DNA of 61,822 nucleotides from Caballeronia catudaia (GCF_001544755.2 NZ_FCOF02000039.1:1-61822), one strand, 5' to 3'; counted from the stretch's first letter, positions 26,150-35,420 are shown. The notes: generated by a model not told the origin, from the sequence alone. Made by a program: numbers and translations.

Positions 26150-27241
26150 ATGAACACAAATGATTTAAAGGTATCTCGACGCCGATTTCTAGCAATGGCG
26201 GCCGCGGGCGGCGCGAGTCTCGCGCTGCCACGTGCTGCTCTCTCGAAAGCGGGCGATCACTTGACGATGCTCATGGGTAGTGGTGGACCGCTGCTGGCCT
26301 GGGCTCCGCACTTCCTCGCCGAGACGATGGGGTATTACAAAGAGGAAGGCTTGACCTTGGAGAGAATCTACACCCGCAGCGGCCCGGCAGGAATGACCGC
26401 TCTGGTTTCGGGTGCGGGAAATGCTTATTACACTGCGCCCGGCGAGCTTCTTGCCGCAACTGCGAGAGGGCAGAAGTTCAAGATCTTGATGGCCCAGAGC
26501 GCCTTCAACGAGCTCTATTTCATGGTGTCACCATCTTACGCTGCCAAGCATTCGATCACCGGTGACAGCACTCCGCTGGGTCAGAGACTCTCGACGGTCA
26601 AGAACTTCAAGGGATTGCGTTGTGGCGTCACGTCTCCAGGCAGCATCACCGACTATTGCGCACGACAGGTACTTGCGCAAAGTGGGCTCGATCCGGCTTC
26701 GGACGCAACTATCGTTCCCCTTCAATCGACGTCGAATATGATCGCAGCTATGGCGAACGGCACGATTGACGCAATGGTTGCGACGCCTCCAGTGACAAGC
26801 ATTGCAGCCGCTCGCGTTGGGGCGGTGTTCTTCCTCTCAGTTTCCAAGGATGAAATCTCAGGGTTCAAATCACTTGCTGGCCATCTGATTGAAGCGCGGG
26901 TCGCGGACGTTGAGCAGAATCCAGACTTGTATGCTGCCATCGTACGGGCAGATACGCGAGGCCTCCGCTACGTCATTGAGAACAAGAAAGAAGCAGGCGA
27001 GGCCTTGTATAAGGCGCAGTTTTCGTCAACCGTCGAACCGACAGTATGGGCATCCGTATGGGAGCAAAATTGGTCTCAATTCAAGTCTCCTTACGTTACA
27101 AAGCAGAGCCTCGAAGCTTGGGTAACCATGAAGCTGGTTCCGGGAGTGTCCGATCCAAAAGCGTTGCATCTCGATGAGGTATTGGATATGCGCTTTGTTG
27201 ACCAGGCAGTAAAGAAGATCGGTTGGAAGGCGTCTGCTTGA
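26150..27241 (+). CDS. Tat-exported ABC substrate-binding protein (copy 2, orphan)
   Basis: A 363-residue periplasmic binding protein closely related to the one at 17135-18220. It has a twin-arginine signal (SRRRFLAMAAAGG), the ligand-domain start DHLTMLMGSGGPLLAWAP, and the block TDYCARQVLAQ matching TDYCARRVLSQ. GGAGA lies upstream of the ATG. No permease or ATPase accompanies it, so it probably delivers a second ligand to the importer encoded at 18276-19936, or is a sensor. It sits between the second amidohydrolase and the second PrpD gene, repeating the gene set of the left half. Confidence 0.93.
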   Translation: MNTNDLKVSRRRFLAMAAAGGASLALPRAALSKAGDHLTMLMGSGGPLLAWAPHFLAETMGYYKEEGLTLERIYTRSGPAGMTALVSGAGNAYYTAPGELLAATARGQKFKILMAQSAFNELYFMVSPSYAAKHSITGDSTPLGQRLSTVKNFKGLRCGVTSPGSITDYCARQVLAQSGLDPASDATIVPLQSTSNMIAAMANGTIDAMVATPPVTSIAAARVGAVFFLSVSKDEISGFKSLAGHLIEARVADVEQNPDLYAAIVRADTRGLRYVIENKKEAGEALYKAQFSSTVEPTVWASVWEQNWSQFKSPYVTKQSLEAWVTMKLVPGVSDPKALHLDEVLDMRFVDQAVKKIGWKASA

Positions 27242-27448
27242 ACTGGTCGCGCCGAGTCCCCGGCCATTCTTTCAAAGCCGGTATCGAGTCATAAACAGTC
27301 TGCGGAAAAGGGCTATGACTCTAATGAGCGAGGCTATGGTCTGCTTGCAGACGTCATGAGTCTCGCGCTCTCGGCCCCCTTAGGCAGTTGTTTGATAATC
27401 AAGTATGAGACTAAGGAAGTAGTTGTTTTCCGACGGGAGTAGTGAACC

Positions 27449-28798
27449 ATGACTGTAGCATTGAGATTGGGCGAGTTCATAACAGAATCCAAGTTTGAAG
27501 ATCTGCCTTCGTTAGCCAAGGACTACGGCGAAATGTTAATCGCCAGCACGATTGCGAGCGCCGCGGTCGGATTCAATCTATCGTCATCAAGCATCATCAG
27601 ACAACTGGAGATTGACCGTGGGGGTAAGCCAGAGTCGACGATATGGTTCGACGGCTCCGTGCGGCTTCCCGCAGCGGCCGCCGCGCGCGTGAACGCCGTC
27701 GCGAGCGATGCCGCCGCGTCGGACGACAGCGATTTGCGAAACATTGTCCACCAAGGGACAACCGCTTGCGCCAGTGCATTGGCCGTCGGCGAACGCCTTT
27801 GTTCAAGCGGCGAAGAGATTGTGGCGGCGATCGTTCTTGGATACGAGACGGCGGGTCGCATTAGCACTGTGATGCAGTGCACTTTCAAGGACAAAGGCTT
27901 CCATGGAAGTATCATCGCCGCTTTCGCTGGCGCTGCTGCGGCAGCCCGACTCATGAGACTCTCGGTAGACAAGACGGCCCAGGCACTTTTAATTACCGCG
28001 ACTTCAGTTGGCGGACTGAACGCAGCCGCCGATACGAGTGTGGCCCGAGAGTATCACGCGGGACAGGCGGCCACATCGGGTGTTCAAGCTGCTTTGGCGG
28101 CCGCACGAGGCTTTACAGTTGAGCGTGAACTGTTCGAGATGAAACTCGGATTCTTCGACTGCTTCGGTAGAGACGCGGACGCATCTCTTATCACGAACGA
28201 CTTCGGATCCAGGTGGAATATTCTCACAGAGATGGGCATCAAGCTTGTGCCGGGGGGGCATCCCCACCACGGAGTTGCCGAAGCTGCAGCGAAAGCTGCG
28301 CGAGACGCTGGAGTTGAACCCGAGGAAGTCGAGCTTATTGAGATCTCAAGGCCGGGCTACGCTGGCTTTGCCAATCCACACAATCCAACGGATCTCATCG
28401 GAATGGCCCACAGCGCCATATTCTTCGCCGCTGCTGGAGTGGCAGACCGCGACTTCTCCTGGATCCATGCTTCCGCAGATAAAATTACCGACCCCCGGAT
28501 TCGCATGCTTTTGGATAGGGTGCGTATGGTTGCTCCGCCGACAAGTGATCTCGATCGATACAAAGGCGGGGCGCGCGTGACTATTGTGACGAAAGACGGA
28601 AAAAGGACGTCCGCAACTGTCTATGCCCCGAAGGGTGCCGCGATCTTGGGGATCGACTGGATCGACGTTGAGGCCAAATATCGCACGCTTGTAGGGAAAG
28701 CGAATATCTCCGCAGACAATGTCCAGGCAAGCCTTGGTGTAGTTCGGACCTTTCGTCAGGTGGAGAGCGCATCGGCTCTACTGAATCTCCTGCGTTAG
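27449..28798 (+). CDS. MmgE/PrpD family protein (copy 2)
   Basis: A 449-residue MmgE/PrpD-family protein, recognisable by the long Ala-rich helical domain (ALAVGERL, AIVLGYETAGRISTVM, AGAAAAARLMRLSVDKTAQAL, SVGGLNAAA) and the smaller domain with GIKLVPGGHPHHGVAEA in place of KPYPCGAV. It differs strongly from copy 1 at 9867-11240, and its N-terminal HQG motif replaces HPS. It may act on a different acid or have a different reaction (dehydratase, decarboxylase or epimerase). GGGAG lies upstream of the ATG. It follows the orphan binding protein by about 200 bases on the same strand. Confidence 0.9.
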   Translation: MTVALRLGEFITESKFEDLPSLAKDYGEMLIASTIASAAVGFNLSSSSIIRQLEIDRGGKPESTIWFDGSVRLPAAAAARVNAVASDAAASDDSDLRNIVHQGTTACASALAVGERLCSSGEEIVAAIVLGYETAGRISTVMQCTFKDKGFHGSIIAAFAGAAAAARLMRLSVDKTAQALLITATSVGGLNAAADTSVAREYHAGQAATSGVQAALAAARGFTVERELFEMKLGFFDCFGRDADASLITNDFGSRWNILTEMGIKLVPGGHPHHGVAEAAAKAARDAGVEPEEVELIEISRPGYAGFANPHNPTDLIGMAHSAIFFAAAGVADRDFSWIHASADKITDPRIRMLLDRVRMVAPPTSDLDRYKGGARVTIVTKDGKRTSATVYAPKGAAILGIDWIDVEAKYRTLVGKANISADNVQASLGVVRTFRQVESASALLNLLR

Positions 28799-28932
28799 CA
28801 CTTGACGGCTATTAGACTGAAAGAGGAGGGCGCTGGCAGATACGTCGTCTTGCCGTAAAATGGTGAACACATAGGCGGTCTCTCGTGAATGCAAACGCGG
28901 GCCGCCAATCTCAAGATTTGTGATCTAGGCAA

Positions 28933-29916
28933 TCACACTGAATGGCCATGCTGAGCGAAGTGCGAGAAGCGGTTGGCATAATCTCTGACCCCTTCCTCAA
29001 TCGTCCATTTCGAGCTCCAATTGAGATGCCTTTCGGCGCATCCGTTGTCAAGCGGAGCGCGCATCTTTAGGTTAGCCTCTTCCAATGCGGTGAGTTCGGA
29101 ACCGACTTCGATTTGCGCACCAGGGATCACACTCCGCACGAGCTGTGCGACCTGCGAAACCGTACAGACCTTACCTGCGGAGACGTTGAAAACACGCTGG
29201 GAGCCAAAAGGGAGCGCGGGAGCGTCGACTGCCGTGGCTATGGCGTCCGCACAGTCCAATACGTATGTATAGTCTCTCTTCATCTTTCCACCCGTCTCGA
29301 ATCGGGTAGGTTTGCCGAGCAAGGAATTCTCGACCATCGGCTTAATGTGGATCGGACTGCGCATCCCGAAACCGTAAACTGCTGTCACGCGAATAGCGAG
29401 AAAATCGACGTTGTGAAACTGTGCGTACGCCATCCCGATTGCTTCTGCAGCCATCTTCGACGTGCCGTAGTGCGCGGCCGGGTTGCCGCGAACGATGGAG
29501 AACGGTTCGTCCGTCTCCAAAAGCTTCGCGTTGGAGCTAGCGTGATAGACGGCGTTGCTCGACACCAGTATGAGTTTTCTCAACCCCAACGCTCTGGCTA
29601 TCTCGCAGACGTTCACGAAGCCCATCACGTTGGTTGCATAGAATTCCTTTTGCCTGTGCAGCGAAGGCTCGAGACCCAGCAACGCGGCGCCGTGGACGAT
29701 AGACTCGATTCCCTCGTTCCGGCAGATCTCCAACAGACGATCATAGTCACCGATTTGGCCAGATCTGAAAGTCTCTGATTCGGTGCGTGACAAACTAAGG
29801 AGGTCCGGCTGAGGTGGCGCCAAGTCGAAGTTGAGCGCCTTATGCCCCCTCGATTCAAGGGCGGCCATAACGTACGATCCGAGGAAGCCCGAGCCTCCGG
29901 TTACGAGGATGTTCAT
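28933..29916 (-). CDS. NAD-dependent epimerase/dehydratase family protein (copy 2)
   Basis: A 327-residue extended SDR related to the protein at 7686-8660. The Rossmann motif GGSGFLG is at residues 7-13, the Ser is in LVSSNA and the Tyr-x3-Lys in HYGTSKM. The copies share ETGGKMKRD-like and YGFGMRSP-like blocks and are roughly half identical by eye. It is transcribed toward the PrpD gene and is divergent from the LysR gene at 30272, which is probably its regulator. Substrate unknown. Confidence 0.9.
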   Translation of the reverse strand: MNILVTGGSGFLGSYVMAALESRGHKALNFDLAPPQPDLLSLSRTESETFRSGQIGDYDRLLEICRNEGIESIVHGAALLGLEPSLHRQKEFYATNVMGFVNVCEIARALGLRKLILVSSNAVYHASSNAKLLETDEPFSIVRGNPAAHYGTSKMAAEAIGMAYAQFHNVDFLAIRVTAVYGFGMRSPIHIKPMVENSLLGKPTRFETGGKMKRDYTYVLDCADAIATAVDAPALPFGSQRVFNVSAGKVCTVSQVAQLVRSVIPGAQIEVGSELTALEEANLKMRAPLDNGCAERHLNWSSKWTIEEGVRDYANRFSHFAQHGHSV

Positions 29917-30271
29917 GTTAGCTCTCTTTGAGATGACCTTCCCGATGTGCTGGACTGGTTAAATCCGAATAACAATGTACGATAATGTGAGAAAAGTTTC
30001 AACATTGCTGGTTGTTGGTTCGTTAAGGGGAGGAATCGCACTATTTGTCGAGTGCAGCCCACGTGGCCGGTTTCGGGCGCTGAGACATAGGCCCACCTGG
30101 AGGGCGATAGGACGCGCAGTTTGAGCAGCAGACCGAATCTTTTGTTATGGAGAGGGCCGTTGGCCCGTTTGGAAAGTCACTCGGGGAATCGTGCGGCGCT
30201 TGCAAGCGTCCGTTAGGCTGTGCCACCAGAGGGCAGATATCAGATAATCGACCGAAGGAATGTTCAGGAAA
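29917..30271. promoter_or_regulatory. Divergent promoter region, epimerase copy 2 and LysR
   Basis: Both promoters lie here. GAAAAGTTTC at 29991-30000 has GAAA/TTTC arms and is preceded by AATGTGA. This resembles the AATGCGA and GAATTTATTC arrangement upstream of the IclR gene at 9713-9729 (12 of 17 positions match). A GGGCC/GGCCC hairpin is at 30154-30166. LysR-type T-N11-A boxes were not assigned. Confidence 0.4.
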
Positions 30272-31180
30272 ATGCAGATCAATCGCGCCGATGTAGCAGA
30301 TCTCATCTACTTTCTCGCTATTGCACGTCATAAAAGCTTCAGTCGCGCTGCGATTGAGCTTGGGGTGACTACTTCAACCCTGAGCCATGCTCTGAAGGGC
30401 CTTGAGAATCGCCTTGGGGTTCGACTCCTGAACCGCACAACGAAGAGCGTTACCCTGACGGGCGCGGGCGACGCATTGGCGGCTACGGTAGAGACGCCCT
30501 TCGAGGCGATCGACGTCGCGCTGGAGACGCTGAATCGGTTTCGTGATGCGCCCGCTGGTCGTATCCGGCTCAATGTCGCCGTCGAAGCCTCGACCTTACT
30601 GCTCGCACCGATAGTTCCCGAGTTCGTTGAGCGGTACCCGGATGTGGAACTCGACATCGTTGCAAGCAACCGCATGGTGAATGTGACCGAGGGCGGCTTT
30701 GACGCAGGAATTCGTTATGGGGGCACCGTCCCCGAGGATATGATTGCCCAGCGTCTTTCCGCGAACATTCGATGGGTCGTTGCAGGATCGCCTACATATC
30801 TCGATCGATTTGGCATTCCGGTCCATCCAAATGACCTTCTTCATCATCGCTGCGTTAGCAACCGTCTGGGAGATGACCGCGTCTATCGTTGGGAGTTTGA
30901 GCAAGGAGAAGAGAAGATCGCCCTATTGGTTCCATCCTCGGTTACGGTTGACCAAGCTGAAACAGGACTGGTTGCCGTACTAGGTGGAGTGGGTCTCATG
31001 TACTTTCCTGAACCCTTAGTCGCGCCGTACGTCAGCGAGGGGCGGCTGCGGCTCGTGCTCACTGATTGGGCGCCCACCGGGCCCGGTTTCTATATCTACT
31101 ATTCCAGCCGGCGTCAAATGCCGACGGGGTTGCGCCTTCTGATCGATCTAGTGCGAGAGATTCAGCCGTTGGGGCTATGA
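30272..31180 (+). CDS. LysR-family transcriptional regulator
   Basis: A regulator of about 302 residues. The N-terminal winged helix-turn-helix is classical (DLIYFLAIARHKSFSRAAIELGVTTSTLSHALKGLE, then LLNRTTKSVTLT). The C-terminal domain is the LysR substrate-binding fold, with EGGFDAGIRYGG typical of the subgroup. Start codons at 30260 and 30272 are both possible; the second places the helix-turn-helix at the usual distance. It is divergent from epimerase copy 2 and at the right end of the mirrored catabolic block, so it probably controls the right-hand module. A hairpin with a short T run follows the gene. Confidence 0.92.
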   Translation: MQINRADVADLIYFLAIARHKSFSRAAIELGVTTSTLSHALKGLENRLGVRLLNRTTKSVTLTGAGDALAATVETPFEAIDVALETLNRFRDAPAGRIRLNVAVEASTLLLAPIVPEFVERYPDVELDIVASNRMVNVTEGGFDAGIRYGGTVPEDMIAQRLSANIRWVVAGSPTYLDRFGIPVHPNDLLHHRCVSNRLGDDRVYRWEFEQGEEKIALLVPSSVTVDQAETGLVAVLGGVGLMYFPEPLVAPYVSEGRLRLVLTDWAPTGPGFYIYYSSRRQMPTGLRLLIDLVREIQPLGL

Positions 31181-31535
31181 CAGCAACGCAACCTCGACCG
31201 TCAAGACGGTCGCGCAATCAGAGAGGCCGTAGGACCGTAGCGGTAACGGGCGGAAACGCGTGCGTTGCGCCGACAGTTGGACGCCGGAAATCTCCGGCGC
31301 ATTTTCACAGGTGTCTACCAGCGCAAGATGGACAGCCGATAAGACGTCGCTCTGCGCAACTAGATGGTGATTGCGGTCCGTTGCTCGCCACTAGCGTCGA
31401 AATCACTGTCGGAAAGTCCTATCACGGGTGAGGTGTCAAAGCACCGGCATCCTCAGGCTCGGCAGTTTTGCGGTTTTTCAACAGGCTTTGCGACCGGATT
31501 TCCGGAAAGGTCATCTCCAACCCATATCGGCGAGA
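31181..31535. other. Convergent intergenic region, LysR and MFS
   Basis: Apart from the hairpin at 31282-31299 nothing is recognised in this 355-base gap between two converging genes. A plus-strand open frame over it lacks family motifs. Confidence 0.5.
31282..31299 (+). terminator. Probable intrinsic terminator of the LysR gene
   Basis: A perfect 7-bp stem (CGCCGGA 31282-31288, TCCGGCG 31293-31299) with a 4-base loop is followed closely by CATTTT. It lies about 100 bases after the LysR stop. Confidence 0.6.
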
Positions 31536-32720
31536 TCACTGCGATTTATGGGACGCGTGAAGTCGGATCGCAATTGGGATAGCGCAAAGAGCAAGAGTCG
31601 CCGCGATAAGAAAGATCGGGCCGAGTCCGGTCAGATTGGCGACCAAACCAAGAACAGGTGCGAATATGCCGAGCGCCACATCGATGAAGGCGGTGTAGAT
31701 ACCCATAGCGAGGCCTCGTGCATCCGTGGGGGCGCGCGCGACCGCCTCCATCCCAAACCCCGGATAGACCAGCGCGTAGCCGAATCCGGCCAAAGCAGCG
31801 CCTGAGAACGCAAGCCACGCGACGGGCGAGAGGTAAATGAGGGCCATACCGGCACTGTGGATGACGATAAAGACCATCGCAGTTCTTGCGCCACCGAGGC
31901 GGTCGGGCAACGGGCTGAGGAAAGCACGGGCGACGATCAGACCTGCGGCGAATGCAGTAAATGATAGCCAAGCTGGCTGCCAACCTCGTTGGACGAAAAG
32001 AAGAACGGCGAACGCAGTCACTATGCCGTAACCGAGGCTCGAAAAGGCCATCCCCATGCCAGGGAGCCAAACGGCTTTCAACACCGTAGCGACGACCCTG
32101 TTGCTCTGTGGATTGACTTTGACGGCGGGAATAGGAGTGATTAAAACGAGCGTAAAGACTGCACCGACGGAGGTCGCTAAACCAATCGAGGCAAACCCAT
32201 AGCTCTTAAAAAGGAAACTTCCAAGTGGCGAACCGAAAGCCAACGCCACAAACATTGACGTGCCGATCCATGCAATCATTTTCCCGACGTTGCCCGGGCC
32301 GGCAAGGGCTAGACACCAGCTTTGAGCGCCGGTCATGATGAAACTCTCGGCGCCGCCGAGCAAAGCACGACCCACTATCAATATCGCGATGGAAACTAGC
32401 GCGTTACTGATGGCCTTCAATGAGACAAGATAGAGCAGACCGGCGAGCGCTGCCATGACAAGTCCTGCGGTCACGGCGTACTTCGGACCTCTCTGATCAG
32501 AGATTCTGCCCGACCACAGACGCGAAAGTAACGACGCCGCGAATTGAGCACCGGAAACGAGGCCAACAGTGAACGTTCCAAATCCAAGGCCGTCATGGAT
32601 ATGTAGTGGAAGAGCCGGTAGAGCGGCTCCTGTAACCAAGAACACAGTGAATACGCATGCCATCAGCGACAGCAGCGATCGATTGGTGGATGATGTGAAC
32701 CGGTTGTGTATCACGAACAC
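31536..32720 (-). CDS. MFS transporter (YhhS-like sugar/drug efflux type)
   Basis: A 394-residue major-facilitator protein with about 12 hydrophobic segments. The TM2-TM3 loop motif is present as GRISDQRGPKYAV. The layout resembles the YhhS/arabinose-efflux group (export of small organics or drugs) rather than the MHS carriers elsewhere in the window. The start is a GTG at 32720 with GAGGAG about 6 bases upstream. It is the last gene of a small minus-strand group with a DUF2255 gene and a deleted aldo/keto reductase. Confidence 0.9.
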   Translation of the reverse strand: MFVIHNRFTSSTNRSLLSLMACVFTVFLVTGAALPALPLHIHDGLGFGTFTVGLVSGAQFAASLLSRLWSGRISDQRGPKYAVTAGLVMAALAGLLYLVSLKAISNALVSIAILIVGRALLGGAESFIMTGAQSWCLALAGPGNVGKMIAWIGTSMFVALAFGSPLGSFLFKSYGFASIGLATSVGAVFTLVLITPIPAVKVNPQSNRVVATVLKAVWLPGMGMAFSSLGYGIVTAFAVLLFVQRGWQPAWLSFTAFAAGLIVARAFLSPLPDRLGGARTAMVFIVIHSAGMALIYLSPVAWLAFSGAALAGFGYALVYPGFGMEAVARAPTDARGLAMGIYTAFIDVALGIFAPVLGLVANLTGLGPIFLIAATLALCAIPIAIRLHASHKSQ

Positions 32721-32745
32721 GTCTACTCCTCAGGCTGCGGACACA

Positions 32746-33006
32746 TCAGAGGCCCGAGCGCCTCAGCATCGCTTCCGGGTATCGGGCCCCCTCGACTGCT
32801 ATCTCCGCAGCGCCCACTTGAATTTCACTGAGTTCGTCGTTTAAGAGCACAACCGATAGTGCGCCCACATTCTCCGTAAAGCGTTCCACGCTGCGTGTGC
32901 CGAACAATGGAACGATCCAAGGCTTGTCGCTGGACTTCCCGTATCCCATACAGCCCAGCGAAAGTGCCGAAACTTCAAGTCCTTGGCCACGCTCGCGTTT
33001 CAGCAT
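32746..33006 (-). pseudogene. Aldo/keto reductase with large in-frame internal deletion
   Basis: This 86-codon frame is made of the first ~26 residues of an aldo/keto reductase (VSALSLGCMGYGKS) joined directly to the last 59 (KPWIVPLFGTRS to the C-terminal RRSGL). The intact relative at 48159-49148 aligns at both ends: its GYGKS and KPWIVPLFGT are about 243 residues apart. The whole catalytic barrel, including the Asp-Tyr-Lys-His tetrad, is missing, so no reductase activity is possible. The reading frame, ATG and a good ribosome-binding site (GAGGTG) survive. It begins 9 bases after the DUF2255 stop. It is either a recent deletion or a retained mini-protein. Confidence 0.85.
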
Positions 33007-33015
33007 GTTTGCACC

Positions 33016-33390
33016 TCAGTCTGCAGGCAAAATGTCGATGGTTGTCACTCGAACGCGCTCATCAATCATGGGAGCGAGAGAAGGACTCTTGCCGTATTTC
33101 AGGCGATAGGCTTCATCGATCTTGTCGTTGATTGCGCCCCTGGCGCCCGCGAACAACACGTCCCTTGTTGTTCCCGCAACTGTGATTCGGCCAGCACCCT
33201 GGCGGATGGCGGCTTGATACCCGCGAGATGCTTCGCCGTTATAGGCGCGAACGTAAAGATGACCATCCACGATCACCGACCAAATCCACGTCGGTGTGCC
33301 ATAGGTTTTGTGATCTTCACGGAATGGAGCAATGTACAGATCGTCGGAAGCTGCAATTCGCTCAAGTTCGCTTCGCGTCCACATACCCAT
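33016..33390 (-). CDS. DUF2255 family protein
   Basis: A 124-residue protein matching the DUF2255 pattern, with TWIWSVIVDGHLYVRAYNG at about residues 34-52 and DEAYRLKYG near 92, similar to pyridoxamine-oxidase-like or nitroreductase-like small folds. Function is unknown. The start at 33390 has GAGGG upstream. The longer open frame up to 34116 passes through two other genes' regions without homology. It heads the group with the deleted reductase and MFS gene. Confidence 0.85.
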   Translation of the reverse strand: MGMWTRSELERIAASDDLYIAPFREDHKTYGTPTWIWSVIVDGHLYVRAYNGEASRGYQAAIRQGAGRITVAGTTRDVLFAGARGAINDKIDEAYRLKYGKSPSLAPMIDERVRVTTIDILPAD

Positions 33391-33596
33391 GTTGCATCCC
33401 TCAAAGGATGGAAAGAAATCTGAAGACCGTGTAATTGATAATCTGCTCGGTCCACTCGGCTCGCCAAATTGCCCGAGGCAGATGGCGGACCGACAAGAAT
33501 TAGAGGTTCCCGAAGAGGGCTGATGCATGCGCGGAGAGTGGCCATGATGCTTTGTCGAATCGATGACGCTGTCCAACGCGCATAACGCCGAGGCAA

Positions 33597-33950
33597 TTAG
33601 TCGTCTGCCCGTTCGATGAGTATGTCCGATGCCCCGGTCGTACGCAGTTCTTCCAAGCCACAATCGAGACGCCCAAGCTTCACAAGGCCCGGCGAATGCC
33701 GAAAGTCCTTGTGAAAAACTGCAATGTTTCCCCACGGTTCGTAATATGCAACGTCGCCCGAGTAAGGGACAATTCCTGATGGTCTTCCGTCCGTGTTCAG
33801 CCTTCTTGGGAGGTAAGCAATCTTCTCCGTCGCCGCGAAGTCGACCAGCCGGAGAGGCAGCGGCAACATGGCTACAAAGTCGCGCGATGTAGCGTTGTCG
33901 TCCAAGCGCCCGGTCACAAGCGTGCCATTCAATACAAATCTGATTTTCAC
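33597..33950 (-). CDS. Cyclophilin-like fold protein
   Basis: A 117-residue protein of the cyclophilin-like family (PF18050 type). Features are KIRFVLNGTLVTGRLDDNATSRDFVAMLPL at the N-terminus and GDVAYYEPWGNIAVFHKDF in the middle. This family has a peptidyl-prolyl-isomerase-like barrel but is usually found as small stand-alone proteins of unknown function near oxidoreductases. The start is a GTG at 33950 with AAGGG upstream. Confidence 0.85.
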   Translation of the reverse strand: MKIRFVLNGTLVTGRLDDNATSRDFVAMLPLPLRLVDFAATEKIAYLPRRLNTDGRPSGIVPYSGDVAYYEPWGNIAVFHKDFRHSPGLVKLGRLDCGLEELRTTGASDILIERADD

Positions 33951-34362
33951 GACTATCCCTTGCTCGCGATTTGACTGGCCGACCCACGTTGGCGTGTTGC
34001 GTGACCGTCCGGCAGCGGGCACGTGGGAACTGTAGCCCAATTGCTGCAACTGGGTTAGCCGCGCTCGTCCCAATGTTGTTGTGAGCAAGATTCACAAAAG
34101 CCTGAGACGGCCACACAGACGGCCCTGGCGAGCCAACTCAATACAGGGCAGTCTCTGCGCCGTGCCGTTTGTTGGCGAATTCTCACAAGTGCATGCGACA
34201 TAGGCCGGCTTTCAGATTGAGATATTCCCGTTAAAGTTAGTCGAAAGCTCGGTGGGGTTCAGCACGCCGTGTAGGTCGACCGCGTCGAGGAATCGGCCAG
34301 TAAATCGATCCGGATCAGCACGTCGCTGATAGAGGCGTGCAGGAAGAAAGGGCGGAACTGAA
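33951..34362. other. Divergent intergenic region, cyclophilin-like and AKR genes
   Basis: This 412-base gap must hold the two divergent promoters. No gene is supported, although an open frame runs across part of it on the minus strand. No hairpin or repeat stands out. Confidence 0.45.
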
Positions 34363-35349
34363 ATGCAATATGTTCATCTCGGACGGTCGGGCCTGAAGGT
34401 TAGCCGTCTGTGCCTCGGAACCATGAACTTTGGCGACCTGACGGATGAGTCGACCAGCTTCAGGATCATGGACGATGCGATGGGATTCGGCGTCAATTTT
34501 ATCGATACCGCCGATGTGTACGGTGGACCGCAGTCTCCGCAGATGAAACAGGGCTTTGGCCTTTCGGAAGAGATCATTGGTCGCTGGATCGCCCAAGGTG
34601 GCAGACGCGATCAAATCGTACTCGCGTCAAAGGTCTACCAGCCGATGGGACTGGGGCCGAATGACCGCGGACTATCGGCATACCATATCAGAAAGGCATG
34701 CGAGGACAGCTTGCGCCGGCTGAAGACTGATCACATCGATCTCTACCAGATGCACCACATCGACAGACGCACGCCATGGGAGGAGGTTTGGCAAGCCATG
34801 GACGTCTTGATTCAACAGGGAAAGGTGCTCTACGTCGGAAGCTGCAATTTTGCCGGCTGGGATATTGCTACTGGCCAGGCGGCGGCGCAGTCACGCCACT
34901 TCATGGGACTCGTCGCGGAACAGAGTCTATATAACCTGTCTGCGCGAACCATCGAACTTGAGCTCATTCCAGCTTGTCGTCACCATGGCGTAGGACTACT
35001 TCCATGGAGCCCCTTGGGTGGCGGACTGTTGGGAGGTGTGCTCCAGAGGGCGCTCGATGGTCGCCGCGCAAAGCCCGAAATGGCTCGGAGAATTGGCCAA
35101 TATCACGACCAGTTGCAGGCGTATGAGGCGCTGCGCGCCGACCTTGAAGAGCGTCCAGCCGACATCGCCCTAGCCTGGCTGCTCCACAATCCTGTAGTCA
35201 CCGCCCCAATTGTCGGTCCACGTACGCCAGACCAACTGTCGCTCGCACTTCGAGCCGTCGACATTTCCTTGTCTGAGGACACCCTTCGTTGCCTGGACGA
35301 GATCTGGCCGGGTCCCGGCGGGGAAGCGCCAGAAGCTTATGCATGGTAA
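34363..35349 (+). CDS. Aldo/keto reductase
   Basis: A 328-residue NADPH-dependent aldo/keto reductase. The catalytic tetrad can be placed: Asp in FIDTADVYGG near residue 48, Tyr in VYGG, Lys in VLASKVYQ near 89, and His in YQMHHIDR near 130. The C-terminal cofactor-binding PIVGPRTPDQL is intact. It would reduce an aldehyde or ketone. It precedes the PaoABC-like genes by about 70 bases on the same strand, suggesting co-expression in aldehyde handling. Confidence 0.94.
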   Translation: MQYVHLGRSGLKVSRLCLGTMNFGDLTDESTSFRIMDDAMGFGVNFIDTADVYGGPQSPQMKQGFGLSEEIIGRWIAQGGRRDQIVLASKVYQPMGLGPNDRGLSAYHIRKACEDSLRRLKTDHIDLYQMHHIDRRTPWEEVWQAMDVLIQQGKVLYVGSCNFAGWDIATGQAAAQSRHFMGLVAEQSLYNLSARTIELELIPACRHHGVGLLPWSPLGGGLLGGVLQRALDGRRAKPEMARRIGQYHDQLQAYEALRADLEERPADIALAWLLHNPVVTAPIVGPRTPDQLSLALRAVDISLSEDTLRCLDEIWPGPGGEAPEAYAW

Positions 35350-35420
35350 CGCGCGGCGCATCATCTTCTCGACAATCCCGCTCAAGACGGACTGTCTAAA
35401 GAGCAAAGGAGTAACGACCT

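Noticed and set aside
33391..34116. Upstream extension of the DUF2255 frame to 366 codons
   Set aside because: Homology and a ribosome-binding site start at 33390; the extension runs through another gene's coding region without motifs.
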